Assembly (NCBI GenBank): GCA_009778255.1
Contig: WRKD01000072.1
Span: 1 to 5,119, forward strand
Length of the DNA: 5,119 nt
Direction of reading: 5' to 3'
Source of the DNA: Bacillota bacterium
Lineage (GTDB): Bacteria > Bacillota > Dehalobacteriia > UBA4068
The position numbers and the translations under genes were made by a program. Positions 4,330 to 5,119 of the stretch are shown piece by piece. The notes beneath the pieces are model-generated. The model was not told the DNA's origin, did not search any database, and saw nothing but the letters and a program-made list of their open reading frames with translations. Position 1 is the first letter of the stretch, and the number at the start of each line of letters is the position of its first letter.

Positions 4330-5119
4330 ATGATCCAAGCCGAGCATCTTAGCTTTAGTTATCTGCCGGATGGCTTTTATGCGCTAAAGGATATAAATGT
4401 TGAAATACCAGCCGGGCAATGGGTGGCGATAATAGGCGCTAACGGTTCCGGTAAAAGCACTTTGGCCCGTCATTTTAACGGGCTTTTGTTGCCTGATGAA
4501 GGCCGTGTATTGGTGGATGGCTTAAACACCGCAGTGCCGGAAGAATTGTTTAAGGTACGGCAGAAGGTAGCTTTCGTATTTCAAAACCCCGATAATCAAA
4601 TGGTGGCGACATCGGTGGAAGATGACATTGCTTTTGGTCCGGAAAATCTTGGTTTACCTGTTGAGGAGATTGGACGGCGTTTAGAAGAATCTCTTGTTTT
4701 CACCGGGTTAACAGAAAAACGCCATCAAGCGCCGCATTTATTATCCGGAGGCGAAAAACAACGCGTAGCCATAGCCGGCGCTTTAGCTATGCGTTCCGCT
4801 TATATGGTATTGGATGAGCCCACTTCTATGTTGGATCCGCAGTTGAGGTTATCGGTTATAGCCACTTTGCGGCAACTCCATAAGGAGCTGGGCCTGACTA
4901 TTATCTATATTACTAATATTATGGAAGAAGCCTTGCTGGCGGAAAGAGTATTGGTACTGGAAGCAGGAAGGCTTCTAAAAGATTCTTCACCGGTAAATGT
5001 TTTCAGCGATGCAGCTTGGCTGGCCGAAAGGCAATTAGCCAAGCCGCCTCTTTGCTATATTTCCACAGTCTTAGCGGAAGAAGGGTATCCGGAATTAGCA
5101 AGTTGCTTAACAGAAGAAG
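4330..5119 (+). CDS. ecfA1: ECF transporter ATPase EcfA1 (partial, 3' end cut by window)
   Basis: One of the two ATP-binding subunits of the energy-coupling factor module, which with EcfT powers uptake by substrate-specific S proteins for vitamins or metal ions. 263 codons are present with no stop, and about 15-20 residues are probably missing. Motifs visible are Walker A GANGSGKST (36-44), Q-loop FVFQNPDNQMVATSVEDDIAF (Gln85), signature LSGGEKQR (138-145), and Walker B MVLDEPT (159-165) with catalytic Glu163 and D-loop SMLD. The switch-histidine position reads YITNIMEEA, so residue 196 is Asn instead of His. The C-terminal regulatory region ends LTEE, as in the family. In Firmicutes ecfA1 follows rplQ and precedes ecfA2, ecfT and truA, which should lie beyond the window. 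The start lies 6 bases after the rplQ stop and lacks a proper Shine-Dalgarno site, so re-initiation after rplQ is likely. Confidence 0.93.
   Translation, partial: MIQAEHLSFSYLPDGFYALKDINVEIPAGQWVAIIGANGSGKSTLARHFNGLLLPDEGRVLVDGLNTAVPEELFKVRQKVAFVFQNPDNQMVATSVEDDIAFGPENLGLPVEEIGRRLEESLVFTGLTEKRHQAPHLLSGGEKQRVAIAGALAMRSAYMVLDEPTSMLDPQLRLSVIATLRQLHKELGLTIIYITNIMEEALLAERVLVLEAGRLLKDSSPVNVFSDAAWLAERQLAKPPLCYISTVLAEEGYPELASCLTEE

Overview
This window is one continuous co-oriented stretch of the ribosomal-protein superoperon of a Bacillota (Firmicutes) bacterium, probably a Clostridia-like or Negativicutes-like lineage. The gene order (secY tail?)-adk-KOW protein-infA-rpmJ-rpsM-rpsK-rpsD-rpoA-rplQ-ecfA1 is the classic Firmicutes 'alpha operon' arrangement. 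rpsD lies inside the cluster, between rpsK and rpoA, as in clostridia and unlike Bacillus. The zinc-ribbon (Cys-rich) forms of Adk, S4 and L36, the small KOW RNA-binding protein before infA, the strong GGAGG-type Shine-Dalgarno sites and the ECF-transporter ATPase after rplQ all agree with this. The genus cannot be told from the sequence alone.

Layout. Positions 1-10 may be the last codons of secY. adk (24-677) is followed by a 120-base stretch with nothing recognisable, at the place where map (methionine aminopeptidase) normally sits. A KOW-domain protein (about 798-1070) and infA (1072-1290) follow. Between infA and rpmJ (1374-1487) there is an 83-base spacer that folds into a long imperfect hairpin. 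Between rpmJ and rpsM (1551-1922) there is a 63-base spacer with a small heptamer repeat. rpsK (TTG start, 1964), rpsD, rpoA and rplQ follow with 12-41 base spacers. The window ends inside ecfA1, which begins 6 bases after rplQ.

How the genes work together. IF-1, S13, S11, S4, L36 and L17 belong to the translation machinery and RpoA nucleates RNA polymerase assembly. Adk balances adenine nucleotides. EcfA1 is an ATPase of the vitamin or metal ECF uptake module. No intrinsic terminator is visible between any of the genes, so they could be read as one long transcript.

This is mostly an ordinary housekeeping region and I see no new multigene system. The points worth a second look are the infA-rpmJ RNA hairpin, asparagine in place of the switch histidine of EcfA1, the missing map gene, the unusual stop-codon choice (6 TAG, 3 TAA, 0 TGA), and a GC/codon-use peak centred on rpsK.
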